Source of the DNA: Nitzschia sp. pyKryTriq1
Lineage: Eukaryota > Bacillariophyta > Bacillariophyceae > Bacillariales > Bacillariaceae
Length of the DNA stretch: 64,000 bases
NCBI GenBank assembly: GCA_956465555.1
Contig: OY101116.1
Coordinates: 2,790,001 to 2,854,000 of the forward strand
Direction: 5' to 3'
Position 1 is the first letter of the stretch; each line of letters opens with the position of its first letter. The notes under the pieces are model-generated. The model saw only the letters and a program-made list of their open reading frames with translations. It did no database searches and was not told the origin of the DNA. The position numbers and the translations under genes are program-made. Below, piece by piece: positions 31,885 to 42,341 of the stretch.

Positions 31885-33913
31885 ATGTGTGGAATTATCG
31901 GTTTGATGTTGGCGGAGGAAAAAGCGCATGTAAGTTCTTCCATCTTCATTCGAAGAACTAGCCGTCCACGGGGACGGAATGGTCTCGCGGAAAGTTACAT
32001 GATGACAAGGTCTAACACGAGTGTTTTTTTGTTCTTCTCACACACACGACGAGCAGGTCAATCAGTTGTTGTTTGATGGATTGACTGTCTTGCAACATCG
32101 CGGTCAAGATGCCGCAGGCATTGTGACTTCGGAACGTGGCCGATTGCACTTGCGCAAAGACAACGGGCTCGTCCGTGACGTCTTTCGACAACATCACATG
32201 CTCGAACTTCGTGGACACGTCGGCGTGGGCCACGTTCGTTACCCTACCGCTGGAAGTAGCTCTTGTGCCGAAGCCCAACCCCTGTACACAAACTATCCCT
32301 ACGGAATTTGCGTCGCTCACAATGGAAACTTGACCAACACCGAAGCGCTCTACAAGGACATGGCGGTGAAGCAGCGACACGTCAATACCGATTCCGACTC
32401 GGAACTTCTGTTGAACTTGTTTGCAGAGTCTCTCAACAAGCATCAATCCAAACAGGAGAACATGTTGGAAGCTGTATTTGATACTTGCAAGGAAATTATG
32501 CAGCAATGCAAGGGCGGATACGCGACGGTCTATTACGTCAATGGAGTCGGATTGGTGGGGTTTCGGGACGCTCATGGAATTCGTCCTCTAGTCTTTGGAT
32601 GTCGCTCGACGGATCCTGAGGATACAGGTAGGACATGGACGACAGAAATGATGCAGACTGCTGGAAAGAAACTAGATTACTGCATCGCGAGTGAATCTGT
32701 GGCGATTGATACGTTGGGCTTTCAGCTTGTTCGGTGAGTCAAGTGATGACAATGAAGTTTGAGTAGGAATTTTGTTGTCATCATCATCATCATCCATTTT
32801 CACACTCAAAGTCTTACCCTGTTCGTTTTTCAGCGATGTGCGAGCCGGAGAAGCCATTTTCATTGACATGAACACTGGCAATTGCCACACACGCATGTGC
32901 GTGGAAAACGCCACTCCTGCTCCTTGTATCTTTGAATATGTTTACTTTGCTCGGCCTGATTCTATTATGGACGGAGTATCGGTGTATGAATCGCGATTGC
33001 AGATGGGAAAGAAACTCGCGGAAAAGATCAAACGCGTATATCCCGACCATGGAATTGATGTAGTCATCCCCATCCCCGATACATCGCGAACGAGTGCTTT
33101 GCAAGCAGCCTATGACTTGGATCGCCCCTTCCGCGAAGGATTTATTAAGAATCGCTACATTGCTCGAACATTTATCATGCCTGGACAGGCTTCGCGAAAA
33201 AAGTCGGTCCGTCTCAAGTTGAATACCATCAAGAGTGAATTTGCGGGTCGAAATGTCTTGTTGGTGGATGATTCCATTGTTCGTGGTACTACTGCCAATG
33301 AAATTGTACAAATGGCCAGAGATGCTGGAGCCAAGAAGGTCTTCTTTTGCAGTGCGGCGCCACCCATTCGGTATCCTAACATTTATGGAATCGATATTCC
33401 AACGCGAGAAGAGTTGATTGCCTACGGGCGAGTAGAAGAAGAAATCGCGGCAAAGATTGGATGCGACTGGGTAGTTTATCAAGATCTCAAGGATCTGGAA
33501 GATTCGGTCATGAATGCGGTGATGCCGGAGTCTCCCCTGTCTGGCAAGTTGTCTGGTAAGGCTTTCGAAATACTGAAATTTTTTGGGTTTTTTTCTATTG
33601 CGTCGAAGTATCTCTCATCTGCAAGATGCTGTTCTATTCTTTGCTTCGCTTTTAAGCCTTCGACACGAGTTGTTTCAGCGGGGAATATGTTACTGGGGAG
33701 CGAATTGGCGATGAATACTTTACGAAGCTATATGATTTGCGTAACGAAGATGCAAAGATACTACGAAATGGAGATGCCAAAGCGGATGATCCGGAGGGCA
33801 AAGCGCAACAAAGCAATGATGGGTGCGAGTCTGTTTCGAACGATACTCGGTTGTCCACGGCGGGAAAAGATTCTTCCTGCGAATCTATTTCGAACGACCG
33901 AGCCCTAGCTTGA
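31885..33913 (+). CDS. purF: Amidophosphoribosyltransferase (PurF), four exons
   Basis: Exons are 31885-31929, 32057-32733, 32834-33555 and 33657-33913; the product is 566 residues. The introns are 127, 100 and 101 bases (GTAAGT...GCAG, GTGAGT...TTTCAG, GTAAGG...TTTAAG), with phases 0, 2 and 1. The enzyme makes 5-phosphoribosylamine from PRPP and glutamine, the first step of purine synthesis. The nucleophile Cys2 starts the protein directly (MCGIIGLM), with no propeptide, as in the E. coli type. The glutaminase half shows GHVRYPTAGSSSCAEAQP and HNGNLTN. The transferase half shows VIPIPDTSRTSALQAA and the PRPP loop VLLVDDSIVRGTTANE. Exon 4 supplies FSGEYVTGERIGDEYF and a Ser/Asp-rich tail. Exon 1 codes only 15 residues and is easily missed. 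Confidence 0.95.
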
Positions 33914-35443
33914 GGACCAAACACACAGAAAATGTGGTGAAGCACATACCACAGCATGACAGAAAGAATTATTTTTTCTACATCAAAACCTTTTCGTGAT
34001 TTGAAGATTTTGCTCATCCGTAAAGTAGTCTAGTGAAGTCGAATTCGTTTTTTGGTGATGGTCGCTCTGCTGTCGAAGTAGTATGATATCCCACTTTCTT
34101 TCTTCGAATATCAAGACTGCTATCTCTCTGCTTGCAAAAGCAGCGTAGAATGGCTTCAGCTAGTTTTCAATCATCTTGGACAGTTCTTAGTACTAGAGAG
34201 GAAGAGGCACCAGCAAATGAAAAAATATACTATCTTGATGCTTTAGCCGACGTTTAACCAACAACTGCAGCTACTATTCTTCAGAGCATGTGGTACTAGT
34301 CGTAGCATCATTGATTTCAACCAAGAACAAGCGCAGCAGCAGCAACGAACAAGATTCCCTCGAGTACTAGCTCTGGTAGTAGAGAGATAAACCGACTAGA
34401 GTCCAATCCAAGTAGTTCCGTAGCTTCACTCTCTTTACTTTGTAGCTAGCTCTAGTCTTGCATGTGCTCACCTACTATGACTATTCCCTTCACCAACTGG
34501 TACTATGGAGCTGGGGGGATCTTGTCGATTGTTGTGGTGGGCAAATTCTTTTTTTGGCGCGCCACGTTTGCCCTCTTCGTCGTGACCGACGTCACATCGG
34601 AACGCAACGATAAAAGGAAAGGGGGTGCAGGGAACAACGCGTTGGATTTCCCTTTCTCAAGACGGGAAAAGTGTACCACTTTCGAACTAACAGAGACTGT
34701 ACCGAACCGGTATCGTGGGTCCGATTTTTCGGGTCGTGCAGTAAAGAGGTGAGCACAGTGGTTCGCCTGCTCCGCTATTTACCGTACAGTAGAACGTCGT
34801 GATGATGTCGTTACATGCTGATTCGGTCATCGTGATTGGCCAATGAAAATCTGCGACCATGCATGCGGAAATAAACTTGCTGATGTGGCAGGCTATCAGT
34901 TCAATAGAGCCAATAAACATGGGCGACGGCACAACTCCGTCTGTTTGGTTTCAATCGCGCCTCGTCGTCTTTGCTTCGGCTATTTCCTGCTTGCGGAAAA
35001 TAGCGAGCACAACGATCTGGCGATCTCTGACGACCTGCTGTTTACTCGTACGACGATCGAAAGCAAGTCCCTCACATTTTATTGTTTTGCCTTCATTCCA
35101 ATTCTTTCTGTTGTTGTCAAGCTGTCTCACCACAGCATGATACCAATTGTTTGAACAAAGAACCCAACACCCCAAGCACGACAAGTGTGTCGACCAGGTA
35201 CGTCTCCGCAACGGAAAAAACGGTGCCAGCTTATTCTAATGGAGAAACGACGAGGTGCTGGCGAGGCACTGGAATCTTCATTCCCAACGCATTGGCAAAA
35301 TCCATCTTGACACCTTCTTCGCGATTCGCGATTGCCGTGGCGTTGATACTTGCTTGACTTGTCTTACCATTGCCTCTCCTTGCTTTATTTTTCTACTAGA
35401 TCAGCGAAAGCCGCTCCCAATTGAAACATAAAAAACAGACACA
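33914..35443. other. 1.5 kb intergenic region, no gene recognised
   Basis: Contains CTAGTAC/AGAGAG-type simple sequence (34170-34450), a CAGCAGCAGCAACG run near 34337 and AT-rich stretches. Short open frames on both strands lack any family feature. It should include the 3' end of PurF and the promoter of the aminotransferase. Confidence 0.5.
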
Positions 35444-37071
35444 ATGGATGATCCCACACGTCATTCATCTAAGACCGGTTGCGATAGATTCGCAGGCCGT
35501 GTGCCAGCAGGTCTGGAGGTTCCTGTGGTATTGAAAAAGAACGGAGTTAGACACGTACGTATTCTCGTGTCAACTCAGAGATATTTTTTGCTTCCTTCAT
35601 TTTTCTTATGCTGTGCTATTTGTTCCTAAATTCTAAATCTATTTCTCAGGTTCGACGCCTAGCGAACGGTGAAGAGGAGGAACTCTTGTCGGTCGGACTT
35701 GCGTGCTCGGAATGTTTCTCGGGCCCCAGATTGGGAAAGCTTCTTCAACCAGGTTTCGACTACGAGCAAAAAGTAATGGAGGATCTTCTCGCGGGCAACT
35801 TTGCCTCGCCACTTTCCAATCACACCTCAGGTGGTGTCACTGAACAGCTCGCACAATTCGTAGAAGCATTGGAGCCTCACCTACCATGGAAGGAAGCAGA
35901 AAAGCTCGACTGGTGCGTGTCGTTGCAACTAGAGGGTGCCAGTGCAGTTTGGGCGGCCATCGATATGGTTCTTCAGGAAGCCATTTTGTCGTCTGGGGAC
36001 AAGAAACGCAAGATGGTCGCTGTGGGCGCTACTTCTTACCACGGACCTCCTTCGACATCCTTCGGAGCCAACTGCCCTTTGTGGCAAAAGAGCTACCAAC
36101 TCCAGTACCCTGTTCCTATTGCCGGTGAACCATTCGACGAAGCTGTGTACATGGACTCTTACGACGCCTTCCTCGAGGCCCACGCGCACGAGATTGGTGT
36201 CATCTTGTTCGAACCTCAGTGGGGCTCGTCCCAAGCAGCTTACCCCTGGCCCAAGAAGCTTTTGAAGACATGTATTGTCAAGGCCAAGGCCCGTGGTATC
36301 CGCGTTGTGTGCGATGAAATCATGTGTGGTCTCGGAAGACACGGACAAGGTACTATTTTTGTTTCAAAGGCCTTGGACTTGGACCCTGATGCTGTCACAT
36401 TTGGAAAGGCCATTGGTGGTGGAGTCTACCCAATCGCTGGAGCCATTCTCAAACAAGGTCGCGACAAGCTTTGCCAGGCCGGCTGCTCGGTGATGCAGTC
36501 CCACACATATGCAGGATCTTCGGTTCGCGCTCTCATGACCGCCACTGAAGTTTTGAAGGAAATGCCCAAATGGTTGACTCACGTCACCAAGCTGGGACAG
36601 GAGATGGCCCATATTTGCGGATATCTTTCGAAGATCTCCGAGGGCATGATCATGACACATGGACAAGGTTTGATGTGGGGAGGACTCTTCACGAAAAAGG
36701 GAGAAATGGCAAACCCAGAATTCAAAGCTCGTGCTCTCAAATGCTTCCGCAAGCATTGCGATGAGGTTGGTGTCCTTCCTTACCTCGTTCCTGCGGGTGG
36801 TTTCATGGTCACTCCCATGGTTGATGTCGATGTTGGAACCATTTACGAGATTGGGTCTCGTCTCGAAAAGGTCATTCTGCGCACCATGGACGAACTCGGC
36901 TGGCAGGGCAGCAACGAAGGGGAATCCAAGCAAGAGCTGTACGAAATTTCCGAAGTTGTCGAAGACATTCAGGCATGCCAACCACTCCTTCATTCTACCA
37001 AGTCTTGCACCTCATGTTCGGACTTCGTCTGCCCTGACGTCAGAATGCGTTTTGTTCGTTACGACTATTAG
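35444..37071 (+). CDS. Class III pyridoxal-phosphate aminotransferase, two exons
   Basis: Exons are 35444-35554 and 35650-37071; the product is 510 residues. The 95-base intron starts GTACGT, ends TTCTCAG and lies in phase 0. Class III signatures are clear: the cofactor Asp in VVCDEIMCGLGRHGQG and the Schiff-base Lys in VTFGKAIGGGVYPIAG. Also present are the active-site entry block ASAVWAAIDMVLQEAI and a family-like MQSHTYAGSSVRALMT. The C-terminus has a small Cys cluster (KSCTSCSDFVCPD). The family covers ornithine, GABA and glutamate-semialdehyde type enzymes. The sequence does not let me choose the substrate. No targeting peptide is evident. Confidence 0.85.
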
Positions 37072-37783
37072 AGGCAGAGCGAAGAGGTTTGCCGCCTGTT
37101 GTCTTTTTTAAAACCAAACACAGTACATAGACATTTCATACAAAATATCTCTCTTGAACCCCTGTGGTGTGAAAATGCAAAATGAAAAGGAGACTTCGGA
37201 CTTGACTTTTAGATAGTAGTACTGTATTCCGTACCCGATGTGCTGATACTCATGGATTCCTCGTGAGCTGCATCCTCCGCTACTCCTAGTCTACAAGTAC
37301 TGGTACCGTCCGGGATCTCTATCGGTAGCTACGCTACTAGCTAGAGCTCACTACTCTCGTAGCAGAGAGTAGCTCTACTCTCTACTACTAATAGTAGTAG
37401 AGTAGTAGAGAGTTCTGGTACTACGAATGAATAGTATAGAGCAAACGTCAATGGCTCGTTCCGGTCGAATAGATCCGTCCCGCCAAGAACTCGGACGACG
37501 GACGAAGTCGACCACGCCGCACATAACACATAATAACACATCTCGGCGAAACCACACACAAACACAGAAATTGAAAATCCTCATCCTTTCAACGTTTGAT
37601 GCTCTGTCAGCTTTTAGCCTTCAGACTTCACCTGTACACACTCGCAGATCGATCTCAACAAGACTGTGCTATCCTATGCAACAGGTGAAGGCATTGGCCA
37701 AACAGTCTGGATTACCTGCACCGAACCGCCGATAGACAACAGTCTTGTCTTTTGGAGCGAAAGGAAATAATAATAATCTCGCC
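37072..37783. other. Intergenic region, no gene recognised
   Basis: Holds CTACTCTC/TAGTAG simple repeats at 37340-37412 and isolated GTAC motifs (near 37218-37236 and 37297-37309, CAAGTACTGGTACCG). It includes the promoter and leader of the methyltransferase gene. Confidence 0.5.
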
Positions 37784-38256
37784 ATGGAAAAGTCTGACCG
37801 AAAACGACCGCGACCCGAGGACGACGATGATGATACCAAGAGCTCGTCGGAATCCCCACCACCCTACGGATCGAAGGAGTACTGGGAAGAACGCTACAAA
37901 CGGTTGCAGACCGAATCTCAAAATGATGAGAGTAAGGGAGCGGACGAAGAACCGGATCCTTTCCATGCATGGTATTTCAACTACGAGGAGCTGTCTCCTC
38001 TTATTTTGCCCCTCATTCTAGGCGACATCGTCAATTCTGACGGCGAACCTCCCACTATTAGTAACCATCAAGAGGAGACGGAAAGTGGGGACAAGAACAT
38101 AACAGTTTTGAACGGCAAAGATCCTTCCAAGACCTCTGAAAACGTTGGGGAAAGTCTGGTGGGTGGGGGCACGCCGAACCAGCAAGGGGGGACTTCTGTC
38201 CCTGAGGAGGCAGGTGATGGCGACAATTCCAGAAGTGGAGGCTCAAATGATGATGG

Positions 38257-38305
<49 letters not shown>

Positions 38306-39121
38306 TTCGTTGAAGTGGAAGGTGATGATGAGGAGGAGGAGGATGACGACGACGGGCCGCCCGCTCGCATTGGATTGGCGAAAGATGGGCCGATCGAAGT
38401 TCTCGAAGTTGGTTGCGGCGATGTTCCTCTTGGCAAAGACATTATTGCTGGAATACAAGAGCTTGAAGGTTCGGGAGATATAATATCGGCGGACAAAATT
38501 CTTAAACGTGTGATTTGCATCGATTACTCGACCATTGTGATCGAAGCTATGAGGGCAAGAGACAAATCGGATAGCAAGGAAAAGCCGTCCGTACCGCTGG
38601 AATACGAGGTTGCAGATGCTCGGAAGCTTCCCTACGAAAGCGAACGATTTGAATTCATCGTAGAAAAAGGTACCATGGACGCAATGCTATCAGATCTCAA
38701 AGATGGAAGTATCAACTGCCGTGAAATTGTTGCAGAAATGGCGAGGGTAGTTGCAGTTGGTGGTAAGCCTTTTGAAAGAGTTCGTGTGTAAGACTTGAAC
38801 CTCGTGGCTTCACTGTCACTTACTAAGTTTTCCTATGTCGCAGGATGTATCATGGTGATTTCTCATGTCAATGCACACACTGAAAATGGCATGGACTGGT
38901 TAAACAATATCGTCGTTCCAGGGCTAAGGAAGGGTGCAGGCCGACATAACTGGATTGTGGAGGTACATGGTGGAGACGCACCCGAAGCTCCAGAAGGAGA
39001 AGATGAAATTGAAAGTCCTGGACCGGCAGTGTACTTTATCCACAAAGGTGACCTTGAAAAAGATTCGACCTCGGATAATTGGGAGCCCTCATCGATTTCG
39101 CTGCGTTTCTTCTCGTATTAG
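37784..39121 (+). CDS. SAM-dependent methyltransferase with acidic insert (METTL13/EEF1A-methyltransferase type), two exons
   Basis: Exons are 37784-38762 and 38844-39121; the product is 418 residues. The 81-base intron starts GTAAGC, ends GTCGCAG and joins G|GA in AVGGCIMVISH. The N-terminus carries a Lys/Arg/Asp-rich start and the motif PPYGSKEYWEERY with FHAWYFNYEELSPLI. This is typical of the EEF1A lysine methyltransferase / METTL13-like group (xxYWExRY...WYxxY). Motif I is IEVLEVGCGDVPLG. The later VADARKLPYESERFEFIVEK and GTMDAML complete the Rossmann signature. Between these halves lies an insert of about 120 residues that is very rich in Asp and Glu, coded by GAT repeats at 38248-38310. 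The target is probably a translation factor or other protein lysine, which is inference only. Confidence 0.8.
38248..38310. repeat. GAT triplet repeat coding polyaspartate
   Basis: Imperfect (GAT)n with a few GGT units, coding Asp runs in the acidic insert of the methyltransferase. It also reads as ATC repeats on the other strand, which creates a spurious open frame there. Confidence 0.85.
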
Positions 39122-39553
39122 ACTGGTGAAATCCTTTGTCCTTGCAAGACTTGAATCCAAATCTCAACGATGATGATTCTTCGTCAATGCGACTAGGAAC
39201 TCCGGCAGTGTGTATTGCTTACGTACTGTTCCACGAACAATATGGTTCATGGAGAAGACGAGTTTCACTACAATACACTGCACTACTTCTACCAGTACTT
39301 CTTCTCTCGAACTCGGTCACAAGTTCTTTTTGTAGAAAGTGAGGTTTTTTCAATCGAGTCGTGAATTAGTCCCGTCAAATCGGAACCGATAATGCGATGC
39401 CCTCTCCCTTGACACGCGACCCGGTTTCGCGTTTCACTTCTCATCTTCACCGCCGACGACCCACGCATTGGAGGCTGTTTCAACTATCCATACTACAACG
39501 TTCACATCCCTTTCCATTCCTTTCTCATTTTGATCCTCTTACCATGTTTTAAG
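39122..39553. other. Intergenic region upstream of the lipocalin-like gene
   Basis: No gene is seen. CACTACAATACACTGCACTACTTCT simple sequence lies near 39268-39294. The last 15 bases hold the minimal upstream frame described in the findings. Confidence 0.5.
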
Positions 39554-40243
39554 ATGAAAAAAATCAACTCAAGACAAAAACCGTTAGTAGGAGTTGCAAT
39601 AGTATTGACAATCCTCGCGATCACGGCCAATTTGCATGGTCTGACGCACCGAGACTTTCCGGGATCCTGTCCCCGTCCACAAGATATGCAGTCCGACTAC
39701 GTCAAACAACGCTTTGAAGCATCCAAGATGCAGGGTTTTTGGTACGAACTAGCCTACAAGGATGTCACCCAGCCTCGCCCATGCACATGCCAGACTTCCG
39801 AAAAGGAAATCGACAGTCTTGATTCCAACCAGCTAAACGATGCATTTCGCATTCAATGCTTGGGAGAGGTCTACTTTGCCAACTTGACCCACGCTTTTAC
39901 TAGCATTCCGGGAGTTATGACCGCAACATGGAACCTACCGCTGCTGGATCGCATCGAATTCCCCAACACAGTCGTGGACGTGGGAATCAATAATGTGACT
40001 GGGGAATACGATTGGATGGTTGAGTTTCAGTGCATTGAAAATAGATTTGGGGGGGGCATTTTGTTTCACGCCTTTAATTTCTACAGCAAGGACTATTTTC
40101 CGGGGGACGACAGAATGCTGCGGCGGCGTCTAATTACGATGGAAACAGCGGCCCGAAACCACGGTCTTACTCCTTTCTTGGATAGTGGCCTCGTGATGAA
40201 AGTTGTAAATCATTCCAGCTGTATCCACGGGCACAAAAAGTAG
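39554..40243 (+). CDS. Lipocalin-like protein with membrane anchor or signal peptide
   Basis: The product has 229 residues. An N-terminal basic stretch and hydrophobic helix (about 11-28, LVGVAIVLTILAITANLHG) form a signal anchor or signal peptide. It is followed by CPRPQDMQSDYVKQRFEASK and GFWYELAYKD. The order Cys-Pro then Phe then G-x-WYE is the lipocalin N-terminal signature (GxWYEIA). Strand-like alternation follows up to about 200 (TGEYDWMVEFQCIENRFGGGILF). Six or more Cys suggest an oxidising compartment. Lipocalins bind small hydrophobic ligands; the violaxanthin de-epoxidase core is a plastid member. No specific subfamily can be named. The start is the first true ATG of the frame. 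Confidence 0.6.
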   Translation: MKKINSRQKPLVGVAIVLTILAITANLHGLTHRDFPGSCPRPQDMQSDYVKQRFEASKMQGFWYELAYKDVTQPRPCTCQTSEKEIDSLDSNQLNDAFRIQCLGEVYFANLTHAFTSIPGVMTATWNLPLLDRIEFPNTVVDVGINNVTGEYDWMVEFQCIENRFGGGILFHAFNFYSKDYFPGDDRMLRRRLITMETAARNHGLTPFLDSGLVMKVVNHSSCIHGHKK

Positions 40244-40762
40244 ATCTATGCTCTCTATCATTTTCAAATTGTATTAGTGAATGAATAGGAAAGAGGAGTC
40301 GTCGAGGAGTTAATTTTTGCTGTAGGATGATGCTAAAATTGTCCATGATCTGCTACAGGTAGTTTATCCAGATTTTGACCCGGACGACCACAAAAAAACC
40401 GGACCAGGCACGCACCACGCTTTGACGCTTCTGTCGGATCGCGGTGCGCGCGCAGCGCGGGTAAGCGGTAGTCTAGTGAACGGTGAAAAAGAAAAAAGCT
40501 TTGCTGTTTGTGTTGACGATGGCAGATGGCACAACATGCGGGCACGATGGCTTGATATGACACCCCATCCTGCAAGCTCAAACTTCGCAACAACATCCTG
40601 CTGTGTCTACGTAGAAGTCTTTCGCAGTTGTCCATGGATATCTCGCAAGAGAAAGCAAACCTGTAATTTTTTAAACTCCCTCCCGTAGGGAACGGATTCC
40701 AGGGATAAATCACGGCACTCAAGAGGTGCAGTTCACGTGTTATCGACTGCGATCTCATCTCT
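40244..40762. other. Intergenic region, no gene recognised
   Basis: 520 bases between two + strand genes. Open frames on both strands overlap and show no family features. GC-rich CGCGGTGCGCGCGCAGCGCG lies at 40440-40459. Confidence 0.5.
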
Positions 40763-41787
40763 ATGCTCGACCCGGCAAGAATGACAAATCAAGATATTCT
40801 CGGAAACTGTTTTCCGGAAGATTTCTGCCTGACTCTTGCCATTTCCCGAAGCTCGTCTGTCACATCAATGGCACTCAGTGAAATTGAATCATCCGATGTA
40901 ATCAAAGACTCCTCCCCTAATTGTTCTTCTTTACCGCCTACCTATCTATCAATGTTAAGAAAACTCGAATTACTTTCTCGTGATACAAATTCGCGCGTAT
41001 CGGAGCTTCTCGAGTCGAGAAGTGGCAAGGTGAAACAGCGATGGGCTATTCACCCGCAAACAGGGAAGCACCTTCGTCTCGTTGCTGGATGTGTTCCCAT
41101 CCTAAACGATTCTCGGATCATTTTAATCAGCTCGAGCAGTGGAAAAGGATGGCTGGTTCCGAAAGGAGGATGGGAAAGTGACGAAGAGCTTGAAGAAGGC
41201 GCCATTCGTGAATGTTTTGAAGAAGCTGGAGTGTTGGGTGTACTTGGACCAAAATTTGCTTCATTTTCTGTTGAAACACGGAAAGCGCAGCAGCTCCGGC
41301 TGGAATCCTCTTTCTTGGAAGAATCGACAGACTCCTCGGGGGTCGAAGCAGAAGAGAAATCACCCCCTACCAGCCTGACTCCAATTTTGTGTGACTTGAG
41401 CTCATTGATACCAGCAACGCATCCTGTCAAGCCGGATGGACCGAGTCGTCGACCAGCAAGCGAAAAATCGTCCACAAAGTTGACGCACACCCACGTGTGC
41501 ATGACGTTCTTTCCGCTGTACGTCCAAGAAATTCATGACTCGTGGCCAGAAGATTCACGAACGCGACAAGCATTTACTATCGACGGTACGTACCTGTACC
41601 AGGCAACTTCACAGTTTCTTTCTTTTGTGTCGATGTATGAAGTACGACCTCACTCAAATCGTGGCGCTTCGCATGAATCAATCTGCCCCCGACAGAAGCG
41701 ATGGATATCATCAGACCAGAGTTTCGACAACTCTTGTCAAAACTAAAGAGCTCTGGTCTGCACCTTGTAGGCAAAGACTTGACCTGA
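40763..41787 (+). CDS. Nudix hydrolase, DIPP-like (copy A), two exons
   Basis: Exons are 40763-41585 and 41696-41787; the product is 304 residues. The 110-base intron starts GTACGTACC, ends CCGACAG and joins G|AA. The result is FTIDEAMDIIRPEFRQLLSK, which parallels the end of copy B (VDIDEAIRLTESRPEFQAAL), and this fixes the acceptor. The Nudix box is complete: GGWESDEELEEGAIRECFEE followed by AGV (Gx5Ex7REUxEExGU). With QRWAIHPQTGKHLRLVAGCV before it, the pattern is that of diphosphoinositol-polyphosphate and diadenosine-polyphosphate hydrolases. A disordered insert of about 70 residues splits the domain after the box, before HTHVCMTFFPLYVQEIHDSW. Substrate is inferred from family only. Confidence 0.85.
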
Positions 41788-42341
41788 ACTATTGAACAAC
41801 CTATTGCAAAAAGATTCGAGGAGTACGAACCTCTCTACCGGTAGAGTAGTAGCTACCGGTAGAGTAGAGACCAGCCAGGAGCGAGAGACTTCTCAACTCG
41901 TCAGCACTACTTGCACGGTACCTGGTACAGTACGTGTATGGTACCGGTATGGTTTCGCTCTATCATACTACCGGTACTAAAATAGTAGGGAGGCAAAGAT
42001 TCGGCATGCCCAGTAGATTCAAAATCATTTAACGAATTATTTAAACGTAATCTTTATTGATGTATACTCAATAAGCTTGGGGCACTAAAATTTATGGCGG
42101 GAAGAATCTTGCTGACGAGTGCGGCCTGCTTCACTCACGCGTCACTCGGCAAGATTTGCCCGAGATTTGCCTGCTCAAAAGAACAGAGAGAATTTCGATT
42201 GAGAATTGTGTTCTTCGTTCGTAGATACTCGTATGTACGTGGTGGTACCGGTATGTAAAAAAGGAAACTTGCTTTCTTTCAAACTTTCGATTGATTCATC
42301 CTCATCATCATCTAACACAATACACTAGACAACCCTCGTAA
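41788..42341. other. Intergenic region with GTAC/CCGGTAG cluster
   Basis: Two copies of ctACCGGTAGAGTAG lie at 41837-41870. GTAC palindromes run at 41917-41980 (CACGGTACCTGGTACAGTAC, TGGTACCGGTATGG, TACCGGTAC) and again at 42232-42256. An AT-rich segment follows around 42020-42060. No gene is supported. Confidence 0.6.

Noticed and set aside
33914-35443. Several 60-100-residue frames in the gap after PurF
   Set aside because: They overlap each other on both strands and lack domain features or consistent codon use.
38068-38520. 150-residue Ser-rich minus-strand frame over the acidic insert
   Set aside because: It is the reverse reading of GAT repeats (ATC/TCA serine codons). The plus strand carries a recognisable methyltransferase.
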